Program-made: the position numbers and the translations under genes
Notes under the pieces: generated by a model
Database searches by the model: none
Seen by the model: only the letters and a program-made list of their open reading frames with translations
What the model was told of the DNA's origin: nothing
DNA from: Candidatus Peribacteria bacterium
GTDB lineage: Bacteria > Patescibacteriota > Gracilibacteria > UBA1369 > 2-02-FULL-48-14
Reading direction: 5' to 3'
Assembly: GCA_943357175.1 (NCBI GenBank)
Contig: CALRGE010000008.1
Span: 1 to 64,000, forward strand
DNA: 64,000 nt
Shown here: one piece after another, positions 33,626 to 41,902 of the stretch
Layout of the letters: each line of letters starts with the position of its first letter
Position numbering within the stretch: position 1 is the stretch's first letter

Positions 33626-33629
33626 TACA

Positions 33630-34553
33630 CTATTCTTTTTTGGAGTACCTCTCAACAGCTTCTTTTGTAGTCAGCCAATTCTTTTTTAGTTTAATGGCTT
33701 CAAGTTTTCCATCTTTTGCGAGCTTTCCAAGATAGGCTTGTGAATAAGAGCAGTACTTGCTTGCCTGTGCTAAAGTAATCCAATTTTCTTTTTCTTTAGA
33801 TGGAGTTAGTACATCCAAATAGATATTTAAAGATTTCAAAACCGCTTGTGATATAAAAGTTGCAAGTGCTTTGTAATTTCCTTGGTCAGCGGCGCTGAGA
33901 ACACGATAGTATTTTTGTCTGTCATTTTTTTGAATTATAACCAAAGGAAAGCCGTGTGCCATTAAAAAAACGTTCATTAATAAACGCCCGACCCTGCCAT
34001 TTCCATCCTGGAAAGGATGTATATGAACAAACTTATGATGTAGTTCAGTGGCAAAATCGACAATGTACATTTTTGAATAATTTTTCCTGCACCAAGTTAT
34101 AAGTTCCAGCATTTTATGTGGAACTTCCAATGCAGAAGGTGGAACATGATCAGTTCCGGTTATAAAAACATCAACTTTTCTGTACTGTCCTGCAATATTT
34201 TTGTCGATATCTTGAATAACCAGCGAGTGTAAACTTCTGATTAAATGTTCAGATATGGTATTTGAATTTCCGTGCTCAACTAAATCATAAAGATAGGTCA
34301 ATGCCTCCTGGTGGTTCTTTGCTTCCAAGTGATCTTTCAATGGCTTGCCCTTAACGGTAATGCCCTGTTGAATCACCCAATAAGTTTCTTTTAGAGTTAA
34401 AGTATTTCCTTCAATCGCATTAGAATGATATATCATTTCAATCTCAAAACGTTCCTTGAGTTTTAGTAAAAGAGTAGATGAAATTGGCCTCAATTTATTG
34501 AGTTGCTTAAGACGCTCTTCTAGGAGTTTCTTTATTTTTTCATTTATGTACAT
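33630..34553 (-). CDS. Fic family protein with N-terminal inhibitory motif and C-terminal HTH
   Basis: This 307-residue protein carries the catalytic HIHPFQDGNGRVGRLL (near residue 190), the complete HxFx(D/E)GNGRxxR motif that transfers AMP to target hydroxyls. The N-terminal helix holds HSNAIEGN, the inhibitory (S/T)xxxE(G/N) motif, so activity is probably self-restrained. The last 55 residues (ITLAQASKYCSYSQAYLGKLAKDGKLEAIKLKKNWLTT) form an excisionase/MerR-like HTH. A 9-bp inverted repeat overlaps its promoter, which suggests it represses itself. Confidence 0.9.
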   Translation of the reverse strand: MYINEKIKKLLEERLKQLNKLRPISSTLLLKLKERFEIEMIYHSNAIEGNTLTLKETYWVIQQGITVKGKPLKDHLEAKNHQEALTYLYDLVEHGNSNTISEHLIRSLHSLVIQDIDKNIAGQYRKVDVFITGTDHVPPSALEVPHKMLELITWCRKNYSKMYIVDFATELHHKFVHIHPFQDGNGRVGRLLMNVFLMAHGFPLVIIQKNDRQKYYRVLSAADQGNYKALATFISQAVLKSLNIYLDVLTPSKEKENWITLAQASKYCSYSQAYLGKLAKDGKLEAIKLKKNWLTTKEAVERYSKKE

Positions 34554-34557
34554 AGTG

Positions 34558-34606
34558 GGTTGGATAGCTCATTATTTATTGTATCCAACCTATACAAGGT
34601 TTGCAA
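34558..34606 (-). promoter_or_regulatory. Operator and promoter of the Fic gene
   Basis: Inverted repeat GGTTGGATA (34558-34566) / TATCCAACC (34582-34590), 9-bp perfect arms, 15-bp spacer. The promoter TTGCAA (34606-34601), 17 bp, TACAAT (34583-34578) lies across the distal arm; the proximal arm is only 4 nt from the ATG. This is an arrangement suited to tight repression. Confidence 0.7.
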
Positions 34607-34677
34607 GATAAGATTAATCCGGCAATAAATCCCTAATATGGTTTAGGCCAATTTTAGAGCTATGCCATATTAAGATT

Positions 34678-36411
34678 CTACAAAGTAGCTCCGGCGCTGC
34701 CCTCCAAATACTTCGCCGGGCGGGCTTCATAGAATGAATGTATTATTTCACGTGGGATTCGAATTAAACCGTCGGCATTGAAAACTGAGCGGTACCAATC
34801 AACTTGGAAACCTGTGTGTGCATATTCTTTGAGTTGGCGAACGCCTGGTGCCAGCGTGTCTGTATATTCAGTAACTTGTTCTGTGTTGTTATTATAAGCG
34901 TAGGCAAATGGACCTTCCATGCTTACATAACGTCCGTCATTTTTGCCGTAAAAAACATAATATGCGTCGCTGCCTTCAACATATGATTGTACTAGAATGC
35001 TTGCGCCGGTGTCGTTTATAAAACGCATATCTGGATTTGGAACGTAAACAGTTGCATCAAGACCGTAGCCATATGGATAAGCATAATATGAAACCGCATA
35101 AGAATGATTTATACGCGACGTTATTGGCAAGCCTCCATAAAGTGCAGCTCTATACATTGTTGTGGAAACCTGACAAAGTCCGCCGCCGTATTCAGGGATT
35201 GTATCATCACCTTTAATTACTAATTCCGGCAACCAGCCGTGAGCTGCATCAACCGGACCCAATGTTTTTGTAAAAGAAAATTCCTCGCCTGCGGCGATAA
35301 TTATTCCATTAAATTTTTTAAGACCGTAGGTAATATTGTGGATTCTGTTTGCCGGCGAACCACGCAAAGTTGAGTAACCCACGGAAACCAAATCGGTAAT
35401 TTCCAATTCTTTCAGCGAATCACTGACAGTAATTTGAGGCTCAATTATATCTGTAATGATATCCATGCTTGCGCCTGTACCACTCAAAGTGTCAATAAAT
35501 TTTGACAGTGTTTCGTCTAAGTTTATTTCAACTCCATTTCTTGCGCTGCCCTCAAAAGTGATTGTATTGTCGGCGTTTTGAATGATATTTACCGGCATTG
35601 CTTCGCTGGAAATTTCTGGTGAGATTTCATTACCAATGAAAGTTGTAAAGCCTTCACTTTCTATGCCGGAAGGCAGAATCCATTCCGCATGATCAGAAAG
35701 TTTTACCGGCCAAGTTCTACCTTTATCATCTCTCAAAGCAATTGTTTTTGCGGCGAGTTGCGTAGCGGTTGGGAGGTAAGTTTCCAGATCAGCTTTGGTG
35801 ATTTCCGGATCACTGTTTGTGAATTCTGCGCTAGCGGTTTCAGGCGCTTCAAATGTTTGAAAGTAGCTTGAGATTTGTGATTCAACTTTTGCTGAGTTAA
35901 CACCAATTCCAATTTGTTCGTCATGAATCTTCAGGCCATTCTCCCAAGCGTAGTATGCATTTTTTTTGCCTTGCCCGACAGCTGAGAATGCCGCTTTGAC
36001 TGCCGCTTCATCGAAGCTAAGAGTGTAAGGAATTTCTTGACCAACAAGTAGAATTTTTACTTTCGTGAAAAGTGGGGTTGAGGTCATGAAATTCTCGAGG
36101 TATTTTTGAATTTCAGGAAGATTGCTGACCGGCTTTAAATCGGAAATAGCGAGACTTATCTCACCGCGCGTAGTTTGCCAGTTGATTTTTTTAGATAGGA
36201 ATTCGGATTCTTGTATTCCAAGCTCTGTGTAGGCTTCCGTAAAACTAGAAAATTGCTCAAACTTCGTTTGCGTGCTAAACATTTTCTTCACAAAATTTTC
36301 TTCGGGAATTTTACTTAGTGCATAAACCAAAGAGATGCTAAAAAGCATGGTGCAAACAATTGCGAGCATCACAATTACTTCATGATTTTGTTTTTTTACT
36401 TTCATTTTCAA
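34678..36411 (-). CDS. VanW-family cell-envelope protein
   Basis: The 577-residue protein has an N-terminal transmembrane anchor (VIVMLAIVCTMLFSISLVYAL), then putative peptidoglycan-binding (PG_binding_4-type) regions, and the VanW domain near residues 340-500 (YSTLRGSPANRIHNITYGLKKFNGIIIAAGEEFSF; YGGGLCQVSTTMYRAALYGGL; INHSYAVSYYAYPYGYGLDATVY). Function of VanW is unknown; it is linked to glycopeptide-resistance loci in Gram-positives but is common in envelope proteins. It overlaps the upstream YtxH-like gene by 32 nt and is last in the rny operon. Confidence 0.85.
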   Translation of the reverse strand: MKMKVKKQNHEVIVMLAIVCTMLFSISLVYALSKIPEENFVKKMFSTQTKFEQFSSFTEAYTELGIQESEFLSKKINWQTTRGEISLAISDLKPVSNLPEIQKYLENFMTSTPLFTKVKILLVGQEIPYTLSFDEAAVKAAFSAVGQGKKNAYYAWENGLKIHDEQIGIGVNSAKVESQISSYFQTFEAPETASAEFTNSDPEITKADLETYLPTATQLAAKTIALRDDKGRTWPVKLSDHAEWILPSGIESEGFTTFIGNEISPEISSEAMPVNIIQNADNTITFEGSARNGVEINLDETLSKFIDTLSGTGASMDIITDIIEPQITVSDSLKELEITDLVSVGYSTLRGSPANRIHNITYGLKKFNGIIIAAGEEFSFTKTLGPVDAAHGWLPELVIKGDDTIPEYGGGLCQVSTTMYRAALYGGLPITSRINHSYAVSYYAYPYGYGLDATVYVPNPDMRFINDTGASILVQSYVEGSDAYYVFYGKNDGRYVSMEGPFAYAYNNNTEQVTEYTDTLAPGVRQLKEYAHTGFQVDWYRSVFNADGLIRIPREIIHSFYEARPAKYLEGSAGATL

Positions 36412-36694
36412 TTATTTCAACAGAAGATTCGTCAGGAATTTCTTTATAATTTTGCTTCTTTCCTAAAAAAATTCTTTTCGCTATTTTCCAGATTCCGCTC
36501 ATTGTTTCTTTTGAAAGTTTGACTACTTCTTTTGCCTCTGTCGTATTTCCGCTCAAATTTTCCTTGATGATTTTTCGCGTTTCAATACCTTTTTTGGGCG
36601 CGATGCTTATTCCGATTGCAGAACCAATTGCAGTTCCAATTATTGCTCCCATTATGATTTTTTCAATCGTTGATTTATTATTTTCATCACTCAT
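36380..36694 (-). CDS. YtxH-like small membrane-associated protein
   Basis: The 104-residue product has a glycine-zipper transmembrane segment GAIIGTAIGSAIGISIAPKKGIETRK followed by a charged helix, the pattern of YtxH-type stress/envelope proteins. Its start overlaps the rny stop by 4 nt, so it is translated with RNase Y. Confidence 0.7.
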   Translation of the reverse strand: MSDENNKSTIEKIIMGAIIGTAIGSAIGISIAPKKGIETRKIIKENLSGNTTEAKEVVKLSKETMSGIWKIAKRIFLGKKQNYKEIPDESSVEIIENESKKTKS

Positions 36695-38235
36695 TGTCTT
36701 GTGGGTTTTTTATTGCTCTCACGAGCGTAATCAGTAGATTTTGTGTAACGGATCAAGTTTACCTTAATAATACCAGGGAAGGAAAGTTCTTCTGAAATCT
36801 TACCGGCAATGCCTTCTGCGAGTCCTTCCATTTTGTCGTCTCCAATTTTATCAGTATCCACGTAAACACGCACCTCACGACCTGCTGAAATTGCATAAGT
36901 TTTTTTGACTCCGGCGAATGATGCAACAGTGTCTTCAAGTTGCTTAATTCTCTCAAAATAATTTGTCACTGATTCCTGACGAGCTCCCGGTCGAACCGCT
37001 GAAATTGCATCAACAGCCTTCACAATAAAATCTTCCGGCGCAATACAAGGAACCTTGTCATGGTGGGCAAAAGCAGCGTGCACAATGCGAGGATCGTAGC
37101 CATATTTTTCCAGAATTTCTTTTGAAAGATCGTCGTGTGCGCCACCCACATCGTGGTCAATCGCCTTACCAATATCATGATAAAAAGCGCCTTCAGTTGC
37201 GACTGTAACTTCCGCTCCTATTTGCTCGGAAATCATTCGCGCGAGGTAACCCATCTCTGTTGAATGCCAAATTACATTCTGACCAAAACTCGTTCTGAAA
37301 TACATTCGCCCGAAATAATTCACGAGCTGAGGATCAACTTTTTTCGGATCGATTTCGAGCATGCGCAAGTGCTCGGCGCCTTTTTTATCACAAATATCCA
37401 TGACTTCTTTTTCTGCTTCTTCAATTGTTTTCTTTATCATTTCATGATCGATTTTTCCGGTTTTTTTGGATAGAATTTGCATTTTATCTATCGCTTTTTT
37501 TGCAATATTTCTTCGTAAGAGGTTAACTCCACCAACGTGAATTGTTTGAGGGTCTAGATTAAAAATTATTGCTACCGGCAAAAGAGTCTCAAAATAAAGA
37601 ATATTTGTTCCGCCTTTCCCAACAAAAAGACCTTTAAATTTATCTTCTTTAAGTGTCACCATTGTTGAGTTTTTGTCGACAGAACTCGGTGTTGAAAGAC
37701 GTTGAGCAACAATTTGGATTATCGCTTTTGCGTGACGAGGAGCATCTTCTTTAATTTCCTCCACTTGCGCAGCAAGCCTTCCGTTTTTGTTTTCAGTTAT
37801 AAGTTTTTCGAGTTCTTTCCTTGATTGTTCAAGTGCTTTTGCAGGATCAATTCCACTTACGTGTGAAAGTTTTTCAATTATTTTTGCGCTAAACTCGCCG
37901 TATTCTTTTTCTATATTTTGGATTTCGTTTTTAAGACCTTTTAAGTTTCCTTCCAAGCCGCGGTTCCTATTTTCACGTTTTTCGGCAATTTCCTCTTTGT
38001 TTTTAATTACTTCTTCAGATTTTGCGCTTGTTTCTTCAAGGTCGGATTCTTCGCGATCGAGATTTTTCTTTATATGTTCAAATTGCTCAGCTGCCGATGT
38101 TTTAATTTTTTCAGCTTCTTCGTGAGCTTTTTTTACTTGGTCTTGGTAATCAGCTGTACTTGTTTTAACACGACCCGGTAAAAAATAACCGAGCGCTATA
38201 CCTACTGCCGCCGCAATAATTGCGAAAAGATACAT
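36691..38235 (-). CDS. rny: Ribonuclease Y
   Basis: The 514-residue membrane-bound endonuclease starts RNA decay. It has an N-terminal transmembrane segment (LFAIIAAAVGIALGYFLPG), a long coiled coil (about 30-150), a KH domain (TMVTLKEDKFKGLFVGKGGTNILYFE) and the HD domain with FYHDIGKAIDHDVGGAHDD. Length and order are normal for RNase Y. The start overlaps the stop of a 40-residue membrane peptide gene (TAATG). Confidence 0.96.
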   Translation of the reverse strand: MYLFAIIAAAVGIALGYFLPGRVKTSTADYQDQVKKAHEEAEKIKTSAAEQFEHIKKNLDREESDLEETSAKSEEVIKNKEEIAEKRENRNRGLEGNLKGLKNEIQNIEKEYGEFSAKIIEKLSHVSGIDPAKALEQSRKELEKLITENKNGRLAAQVEEIKEDAPRHAKAIIQIVAQRLSTPSSVDKNSTMVTLKEDKFKGLFVGKGGTNILYFETLLPVAIIFNLDPQTIHVGGVNLLRRNIAKKAIDKMQILSKKTGKIDHEMIKKTIEEAEKEVMDICDKKGAEHLRMLEIDPKKVDPQLVNYFGRMYFRTSFGQNVIWHSTEMGYLARMISEQIGAEVTVATEGAFYHDIGKAIDHDVGGAHDDLSKEILEKYGYDPRIVHAAFAHHDKVPCIAPEDFIVKAVDAISAVRPGARQESVTNYFERIKQLEDTVASFAGVKKTYAISAGREVRVYVDTDKIGDDKMEGLAEGIAGKISEELSFPGIIKVNLIRYTKSTDYARESNKKPTRQ

Positions 38236-38357
38236 TATTTCCAGTTAATAAGGTCGTCGAGTCTTGCCTGTAAATTAGGATTGTTCACTGTGAAAACACC
38301 GAGCCCGATGATTCCGATAATGAATACTGCCATAAGAATTTTCCAAGTGTGTTGCAT
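38235..38357 (-). CDS. 40-residue single-span membrane peptide
   Basis: From the ATG at 38357 the frame reads a short charged start, one transmembrane segment (ILMAVFIIGIIGLGVFTV) and a polar tail ending LDDLINWK. Its TAA overlaps the rny ATG by 1 nt, the same coupling as the other genes of this operon, which is the main support for it. Possibly a partner of membrane-bound RNase Y; no homologue recognised. Confidence 0.65.
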   Translation of the reverse strand: MQHTWKILMAVFIIGIIGLGVFTVNNPNLQARLDDLINWK

Positions 38358-38383
38358 AAGGTTTTTTTAAATTTGACTGTAGT

Positions 38384-39562
38384 TTAGAGGAAAAGTGGAG
38401 TCTTGGAAAGTGCAGTCGACTGCAGTTTTAAGATTTTTGTAAGGATTTTTTCAGCCGCAGCGATTTCGGCTGATGTGGTGGTCCGGCCTAATGTGAGGCG
38501 CAAGGATTCTTCAGCGTCGGTTTTGGACTGGCCGAGAGCTAGGAGAACAGGAGAGGCTTCGGTTTTGCCTGAGGAGCAGGCCGAGCCGCCGGAGGCGGCG
38601 AGGCCGTCTATATCGAGTCGCATAACCAAGGTTTCATTTTTCATACCCTTCACGTGCACATTGATATTGTTGGGTAGACGATTTTCAAGTGAGCCATTTA
38701 GACTTATGCCTGGAAATTTCAACAGGGTCGCAAGAAGTTTATCTCTCATTTTTTTGATTCGCTCTGCTTCTTTTTTGCTATCTTTTAAATCAAATTCGAG
38801 TGCTTTTGCAAATCCGTAAATCAATGCTGGATTTTCGGTTCCACCTCGCATTCGAAACTCCTGACCACCACCAAAAATGTGCGGTGTAATTTTCACTCCT
38901 TCGCGGATATATAAAAGGCCTACTCCTTTCGGGCCATAAACTTTACTGGAATTTAGAGTCATCAGATCAGCGCCGAGGTGTTCTGCATTTATATCAAGAA
39001 AACCTGGTGCTTGGCAGGCGTCTGTGTGAAAAATGATTCCCCTGTCACGGCAAATTTTTGCAATTTTTTTTATAGGCTGAATTGTGCCAATTTCATTATT
39101 TGCATACATCACTGAAACCAGAATGGTTTCAGCTTTTATTTCTTTTTCTATGTCTTCTACTGAAATCATTCCATCTTTGTCAGGCGAAACCTCTGTCAGT
39201 TCGAAGCCGAAATTATCACGTAGATAACGTGCCGGTTCAAGTACAGCCGGATGTTCGATTGCACTAACAATTATATGGCCCTTTTTAGGCGAATTTGCGC
39301 CTATGTCGCTGCCGAATGCGCTGCCAAAAATCGCCATATTACATGATTCTGTCCCGCTACCTGTAAAAATTATTTCGCTTGGCTTCGCGGCGCCCAAAAT
39401 TTCCATACAGATTGTGCGGGCGGAATCGATTGCCTTGCGCGTTGTTTGGCCATAACGATGAATAGACGATGGATTTCCAAAGTCTTTTTCGAGATATGGC
39501 CTCATAAATTTCAACACGCGCGGGTCAATTGGGGTCGATGCCGCGTAATCCAGATAAATCAT
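38384..39562 (-). CDS. iscS: Cysteine desulfurase (IscS/NifS family)
   Basis: The 392-residue PLP enzyme starts MIYLDYAASTPIDPRVL. The PLP-lysine region is LNSSKVYGPKGVGLLYI, and the catalytic Cys loop is GGSACSSGKTEASPVLLAL. It delivers sulfur for Fe-S clusters and tRNA thiolation; IspG here needs such clusters. No iscU is adjacent. It overlaps the upstream hibernation-factor gene by 4 nt. The 3' end contains the palindrome TGCAGTCGACTGCA shared with 8319-8332. Confidence 0.95.
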   Translation of the reverse strand: MIYLDYAASTPIDPRVLKFMRPYLEKDFGNPSSIHRYGQTTRKAIDSARTICMEILGAAKPSEIIFTGSGTESCNMAIFGSAFGSDIGANSPKKGHIIVSAIEHPAVLEPARYLRDNFGFELTEVSPDKDGMISVEDIEKEIKAETILVSVMYANNEIGTIQPIKKIAKICRDRGIIFHTDACQAPGFLDINAEHLGADLMTLNSSKVYGPKGVGLLYIREGVKITPHIFGGGQEFRMRGGTENPALIYGFAKALEFDLKDSKKEAERIKKMRDKLLATLLKFPGISLNGSLENRLPNNINVHVKGMKNETLVMRLDIDGLAASGGSACSSGKTEASPVLLALGQSKTDAEESLRLTLGRTTTSAEIAAAEKILTKILKLQSTALSKTPLFL

Positions 39563-39876
39563 TCTCTTATCAATTTTTTAAAGTGTTTGTTCATTTGAGT
39601 TTCAAGCCGATCTGTTGTTAGATCTAAAACTTCTGTGATTGAATGTTTAGTCTCTTTAGATATAAATTTACCATGTGGCATATTAATAACCAATTCGAGC
39701 TCAAAAGCCGAGTGTCTTTCATGTTTTCTAATTCTTGCATCCACTTTTACCGCATCTTCATCAGGGTAGTGACTTTCTAAGACTGGCGCCAATCTCCCTA
39801 ACTTTGCCTCCAAATAACTGTGAAACTGTTCCATCTCCGGCTCTGTGAGATTTTTTATGACAGGCATTACTCGCAT
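39559..39876 (-). CDS. Ribosome hibernation-promoting factor-like protein
   Basis: This 105-residue protein resembles short HPF/RaiA: VDARIRKHERHSAFELELVINMPHGKFISKE followed by LDLTTDRLETQMNKHFKKL. The short form would bind the 30S subunit and silence ribosomes in poor growth. It is co-directional with, and overlaps, iscS. Confidence 0.8.
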   Translation of the reverse strand: MRVMPVIKNLTEPEMEQFHSYLEAKLGRLAPVLESHYPDEDAVKVDARIRKHERHSAFELELVINMPHGKFISKETKHSITEVLDLTTDRLETQMNKHFKKLIRE

Positions 39877-39909
39877 AAGGTTTGTGGTTAAATGGTATTA
39901 ATCACTGTA

Positions 39910-40410
39910 TCACATCTTTTTCCAAATCACCTCCTTTTTTTGGGCTCTTATGTTAACTGATCTTGCCAACAAAAAAAGGTGGTCGGATAGGCGATTAATA
40001 TATGCACAGCAACTCACATCTAAATCTTTTGGCAATTGTGTTTCTGCTCTCCTGCAAACTGACCTTGCAACGTGTATTTGGCAAGCCAAAGTTTCTCCAG
40101 CAGGTAAAATAAAATTCTTTAAGGGTGGAATTGTGGCTTCTAGCAATGTTGCCCGAGCCTCCAGAACCGTCAAGTTTTCCTCCATATTTTCGTTACTTTT
40201 AGGATTAGCCACAATCGCGCCCAAAACGAACAGATCATTCTGAATTACTTCAAGGAATTCATCTCCGCCCAAACTGATGGCGAGGCCAATATGAGAGTTA
40301 AGCTCGTCAATTGCGGCAAGTGCCGAGATTCGCGAATCAGATTTTCGAACTCGGCTGCCATCATATAAATCAGTTTCTCCGCGGTCACCTTTTTTCGTAG
40401 TGATACTCAT
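39910..40410 (-). CDS. ATP:cob(I)alamin adenosyltransferase (PduO type)
   Basis: The 166-residue product matches the PduO/MMAB family: ITTKKGDRGETDLYDGSRVRKSDSRISALAAIDELNSHIG binds ATP and the later ARSVCRRAETQL and YINRLSDHLFLLARSVN are family signatures. It makes adenosylcobalamin. No B12-dependent enzyme or B12 transporter is in this window, so the use of the cofactor is open. It appears to be leaderless (TATAAT 7 nt before ATG). Confidence 0.92.
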   Translation of the reverse strand: MSITTKKGDRGETDLYDGSRVRKSDSRISALAAIDELNSHIGLAISLGGDEFLEVIQNDLFVLGAIVANPKSNENMEENLTVLEARATLLEATIPPLKNFILPAGETLACQIHVARSVCRRAETQLPKDLDVSCCAYINRLSDHLFLLARSVNIRAQKKEVIWKKM

Positions 40411-40417
40411 GAATGCT

Positions 40418-40456
40418 ATTATACACTATTGACAGAATGATAAACATCCGTATAAT
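40418..40456. promoter_or_regulatory. Overlapping divergent promoters (adenosyltransferase / 110-aa protein)
   Basis: On +: TTGACA (40429-40434), 16 bp, TATAAT (40451-40456), for the gene starting at 40479. On -: TATAAT (40423-40418), 7 nt before the adenosyltransferase ATG, with a poor -35. The two overlap, so their expression may be mutually exclusive. Confidence 0.6.
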
Positions 40457-40478
40457 CGCGATACTTTAAAATAATTTT

Positions 40479-40811
40479 ATGTCTTTAGATGAGCAGAGAG
40501 CAGAACTTTTAGAAGCTGGTATCGCATCAGAACATCTCGATCAAATCGAACCTTTGCTCATGAAAAGAGTGACGGACAGATATATTAGCGATGAAAGCTA
40601 TCAAAGTGAAGAAGGTGACGAACCCTATCCTCGTAGAATCCCAGGTATTCTGGCAAAAGACTATAGTCTTCATGTTTTATATGAAGTTTTTGGTGAAAAA
40701 AGACATGAGATTAACGCCAATACAAATGGAACACTTCTTGAATTCGCTACAGCAATTGCGACTAAAGCAATCAATGATGAAGTTGCTGCAGTAATGAACT
40801 ACTTCAAGTAA
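40479..40811 (+). CDS. Hypothetical 110-residue protein
   Basis: This acidic, soluble, mostly helical protein (MSLDEQRAELLEAGIASEHLDQIEPLLMKRV...LLEFATAIATKAINDEVAAVMNYFK) has a consensus promoter, which supports it as a real gene. No family recognised. Confidence 0.6.
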   Translation: MSLDEQRAELLEAGIASEHLDQIEPLLMKRVTDRYISDESYQSEEGDEPYPRRIPGILAKDYSLHVLYEVFGEKRHEINANTNGTLLEFATAIATKAINDEVAAVMNYFK

Positions 40812-40968
40812 GCTGGATATCAACCATTGAGCGAACTCCATGTGATACTGCCCAGCTGAGCTCTTTGATTTTTTGCTCTTCTTGGCTATCCACTTTTTCT
40901 AAAGCGGATTTTGGGATGGCTGGCTGTCGAGCACTTTCGTACTCATTTCTGAAATCTTCATTGCACAT
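40804..40968 (-). CDS. Possible 54-residue protein
   Basis: The minus-strand frame from ATG 40968 (MCNEDFRNEYESARQPAIPK, ending VRSMVDIQLT) is open but short, and overlaps the convergent gene end by 8 nt. A TATACT lies directly against its ATG, which fits poorly with that start. Weak support. Confidence 0.3.
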   Translation of the reverse strand: MCNEDFRNEYESARQPAIPKSALEKVDSQEEQKIKELSWAVSHGVRSMVDIQLT

Positions 40969-40987
40969 AGTATAAAAATTAAAATAA

Positions 40988-41020
40988 TAAAAAAATAGAC
41001 TTCAAGTTTTAGCTGAAGTC
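40988..41020 (-). terminator. Intrinsic terminator downstream of the second TrmB gene
   Basis: On the minus strand, GACTTCA (41020-41014) pairs with TGAAGTC (41004-40998), and a run of T (complement of 40989-40995) follows. It lies after the TrmB stop and the Thr-rich frame. Confidence 0.75.
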
Positions 41021-41046
41021 CTTTGTTTGTGATTAAAATTTAAACA

Positions 41047-41112
41047 CTAGGACTCCAGCACCATAGTCGTGGTGCTTGTAGTAGTCGTAGTTGTTGTAAG
41101 ATTTTTATTCAC
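41047..41112 (-). CDS. Putative Thr-rich leader peptide (21 residues)
   Basis: A GTG-initiated frame encodes MNKNL, then ten Thr in eleven residues (one Ser), then MVLES. The Thr codons use all four third bases (ACA, ACT, ACG, ACC), as if selection kept threonine rather than the DNA. The last Thr codons lie in a 7-bp hairpin (AGCACCA/TGGTGCT, 41057-41076) and a terminator follows at 40998-41020, the layout of an attenuator. However, no threonine gene lies downstream and no ribosome-binding site is visible. Confidence 0.35.
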   Translation of the reverse strand: MNKNLTTTTTTTSTTTMVLES

Positions 41113-41120
41113 GAGAGAAT

Positions 41121-41900
41121 TTAAACATGTTTGGTTTTTTTTGGCAAAGTTTTTTCGTATTTTCCCGCGGCCTCCCAAGCTAGTTCGAAGGTCTGCTTGA
41201 AGACTTTTGCGATTTCTTTGCTTTCAATAATTATGCCGAGTTTTTCCTTCCAATCGGCGATCATTATTTTGTCGTCAAAGAAGTTAATTTCAGGAGAAAA
41301 ATCTAATTTTTCTTTTGGAACGATTCGGCTTCGGCGAAGCTCTTTTGAGTCTAATGCGTGACGCTCTCGGTCTTTCGGCGTATCAGGAAAAATTGCGCGA
41401 ATGGGAATATTTTTCTCGGCTCGTCGTTTGTAATATTTTGGGAAATAATCGGGAAGAGCAACTTGATTTGCTTGGTCGCTGGCGTAGGCAAGAATTTCTT
41501 CAGTTGAAGTTAGGGTTTCCTCATAGACGCGAATTAAGCCCTCATCACCCTCATAAAAATAAACTTTTGGGCGACCGGAAGCTCGATAATGTGCATTCAA
41601 TTCAGGCAAAATATGATTGGCATTTTCTGCGAGATTTGAAAATTTTCGACTTTGTTCTTTGAGATATGCCACGATTTTTTCCGGCGGAAGTGCCTGATAG
41701 TAGCGATTTTCCTTTCGCATCTGACTCACAACGAGCCCTTTTTGCTCGAGAGAATTCAAAATATCGTAAGTTGTCGTCCGATTCACTTTCGCCTTTTTTG
41801 CGATTATCGAAACCGCGCTGGCTGAGCCAATCTCCATCGCCGACATATAAACCTGTGCCTCTTTGTCACTTAGTCCGAGTTTTTTTAGATTTTCTAGCAT
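41121..41900 (-). CDS. TrmB-family transcriptional regulator (second copy)
   Basis: The 259-residue paralogue of the regulator at 4962 has a wHTH in residues 1-70 (LGLSDKEAQVYMSAMEIG; AKKAKVNRTTTYDILNSLEQKGLV) and a sensor domain (VYFYEGDEGLIRVYEETL...INFFDDKIMIADWKEKLGIIIES). Two identical palindromes lie immediately before the start codon, so it is probably autoregulated. It ends in a short basic tail (KTLPKKTKHV). Confidence 0.88.
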   Translation of the reverse strand: MLENLKKLGLSDKEAQVYMSAMEIGSASAVSIIAKKAKVNRTTTYDILNSLEQKGLVVSQMRKENRYYQALPPEKIVAYLKEQSRKFSNLAENANHILPELNAHYRASGRPKVYFYEGDEGLIRVYEETLTSTEEILAYASDQANQVALPDYFPKYYKRRAEKNIPIRAIFPDTPKDRERHALDSKELRRSRIVPKEKLDFSPEINFFDDKIMIADWKEKLGIIIESKEIAKVFKQTFELAWEAAGKYEKTLPKKTKHV

Positions 41901-41902
41901 GT

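Noticed and set aside
34634-34672. 8-bp inverted repeat TAATATGG/CCATATTA after vanW
   Set aside because: Large loop and no T-run on the minus strand, so support as a terminator is weak; it could be chance in AT-rich DNA.
41040-41100. NAC-codon frame (Tyr/Asn/Asp/His-rich) at the Thr-rich segment, resembling a second DGR variable repeat
   Set aside because: In a VR both adenines of AAC codons should vary, but here only one position varies in every triplet. No matching TR was found, and synonymous Thr codons explain the pattern better.
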